From Candidatus Auribacterota bacterium (lineage in GTDB: Bacteria > Auribacterota > JAFGBW01 > JAFGJP01): a stretch of DNA of 12,675 nucleotides. Location of the stretch: contig JAFGJP010000187.1 in NCBI GenBank assembly GCA_016929035.1, positions 1 to 12,675 on the forward strand. The letters are read 5' to 3'. The notes beneath the pieces were generated by a model. The model saw only the letters and a list, made by a program, of their open reading frames with translations, was not told the DNA's origin and searched no databases. Made by a program: the position numbers and the translations under genes. The number at the start of each line of letters is the position of its first letter. Position 1 is the first letter of the stretch. This document shows, one piece after another, positions 11,899 through 12,675 of this stretch.

Positions 11899-12675
11899 TT
11901 AAAATCGATATTTCTCCCCATTGATGTTCAGAAGAAGACCAATGGCGATGAAGCTCGTCAGAAGCGAGGACCCGCCATAGCTCATAAAAGGAAGCGGAAG
12001 TCCGGTAATGGGCATCAACCCTACTGTCATGGCCGTATTGATGAAGACATGGGTAAACAGCATGACGCTGATACCGACAGCCGCTACTTTTCCATAAACG
12101 CTTCCCGCCCGGCTGGCGATCGACATGCAGATGTAAAGCAAAATAAAATAAAGGCTGATAACGACGGCAGAGCCGACAAATCCCCACTCCTCGCCTAATA
12201 CGGAAAAAATAAAATCCGTGTGCTTTTCCGGGAGAAAGCCGAGCTGCGTCTGCGTGCCGTGAAACCAGCCCTTTCCATAAAAGCCCCCGGATCCGATGGC
12301 AACCTTTGACTGAAGAAGAGTATATCCCGAGCCCGTGGGATCTGCATTAGGATTGATGAAAGTCAAAAGCCTGTCTTTCTGATACTGTGCGAGCCTCATC
12401 CACAAAAACGGTGCTGCAACGAGGCCAAGAACAACTGACCCCACGAGATAAAATCTGTTGGCTCCAACAAAAAAAAGCATGGCAAAAAGAATAGGAAAGA
12501 TGATCATGGCTGTGCCCAGATCCGGCTGTTTGAAGATCAGGAACATCGGAACCGATGCCAGTAAAATCGAAATAAAAAAGAAGTGAAAGGATTTTCGGTT
12601 GTCAAAATCCGATTGAAAATACTGGGCCAGCGCCAGAATAACCGTGATCTTGCAGAATTCAGACGGCTGAATCGA
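11899..12675 (-). CDS. RodA (MrdB) peptidoglycan glycosyltransferase, C-terminal part
   Basis: This is a partial gene of which 258 C-terminal residues are visible; the frame stays open to the right edge, so the start lies outside the window. SEDS-family RodA polymerises lipid II into glycan strands in the elongasome, together with a class B penicillin-binding protein. Visible hallmarks are SIQPSEFCK (1-9) at the edge, FKQPDLGTA (about 48-56), the large outer loop from YQKDRL through YTLLQSKVAIGSGG to LPEKHTDFIF, and the C-terminal GLPLPFMSYGGSS block. The Asp of HTDFIF (visible residue 154) matches the Asp reported as essential in RodA homologues. Several hydrophobic helices separate these parts. 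GLMPITGLPLPF favours RodA over FtsW. The gene faces the helicase gene and shares the gap with a hairpin repeat. In relatives rodA is often next to the TIGR03960 gene in the same direction; here it is inverted. Confidence 0.92.
   Translation of the reverse strand, partial: SIQPSEFCKITVILALAQYFQSDFDNRKSFHFFFISILLASVPMFLIFKQPDLGTAMIIFPILFAMLFFVGANRFYLVGSVVLGLVAAPFLWMRLAQYQKDRLLTFINPNADPTGSGYTLLQSKVAIGSGGFYGKGWFHGTQTQLGFLPEKHTDFIFSVLGEEWGFVGSAVVISLYFILLYICMSIASRAGSVYGKVAAVGISVMLFTHVFINTAMTVGLMPITGLPLPFMSYGGSSLLTSFIAIGLLLNINGEKYRF

Overview
The window looks like chromosomal DNA of a Gram-negative, probably uncultured bacterium. The GC content appears to be in the mid-40s percent by eye. A membrane protein with the LAB_N domain (named for the N-terminus of lipid A disaccharide synthase), a RodA elongasome protein and a TIGR03960-type radical SAM protein point to a diderm of the Omnitrophota / Nitrospirota / Desulfobacterota kind. 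The intergenic DNA is full of short 'word' repeats. I recall such repeats from drafts of uncultured phyla such as Omnitrophota, but this placement is inference and unverified. I see no phage genes, transposases, CRISPR arrays, tRNA or rRNA.

Layout. 1-296: edge of the window with no confident gene, ending in a composite hairpin repeat. 297-2117 (-): NodU/CmcH-type carbamoyltransferase. 2118-2408: divergent intergenic region with a hairpin over the carbamoyltransferase ribosome-binding site, an ATCAGG/CCTGAT word array and a good sigma70-type promoter facing right. 2409-3400 (+): a two-gene operon of a GT2 polyprenyl-phosphate sugar synthase-like enzyme and a small LAB_N membrane protein. 3401-3720: repeat-filled convergent gap, including a second copy of the composite repeat and a perfect 32-bp palindrome that runs into the next gene's stop codon. 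3721-7974 (-): a tightly packed operon transcribed right to left, ABC ATPase -> ABC-2 permease -> His-rich, TPR-like anchored protein -> GT39/PMT-type glycosyltransferase. 7975-8111: divergent promoters. 8112-11760 (+): TIGR03960-type radical SAM protein overlapping a compact Ski2/Mtr4-like RNA helicase by 17 bp. 11761-11898: convergent gap with a solo copy of the gene-end hairpin. 11899-12675 (-): C-terminal part of RodA, running off the right edge.

How the genes may work together. The GT2 enzyme probably loads a sugar onto a polyprenyl phosphate. The GT39 enzyme is of the family that uses such lipid-linked sugars on the outer face of the inner membrane. The LAB_N protein and the carbamoyltransferase fit glycan or small-molecule decoration, so the left half reads as an envelope or surface-glycan neighbourhood. 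The ABC/His-rich operon is a membrane system of unknown substrate that is translationally coupled to GT39. The radical SAM-helicase pair suggests RNA-related work. RodA belongs to cell-wall elongation.

The least explained material is non-coding. A gene-end hairpin family has three copies, all in the same orientation relative to the gene they follow, with compensatory base changes in the stem. Two of the copies sit inside a larger two-hairpin composite repeat.
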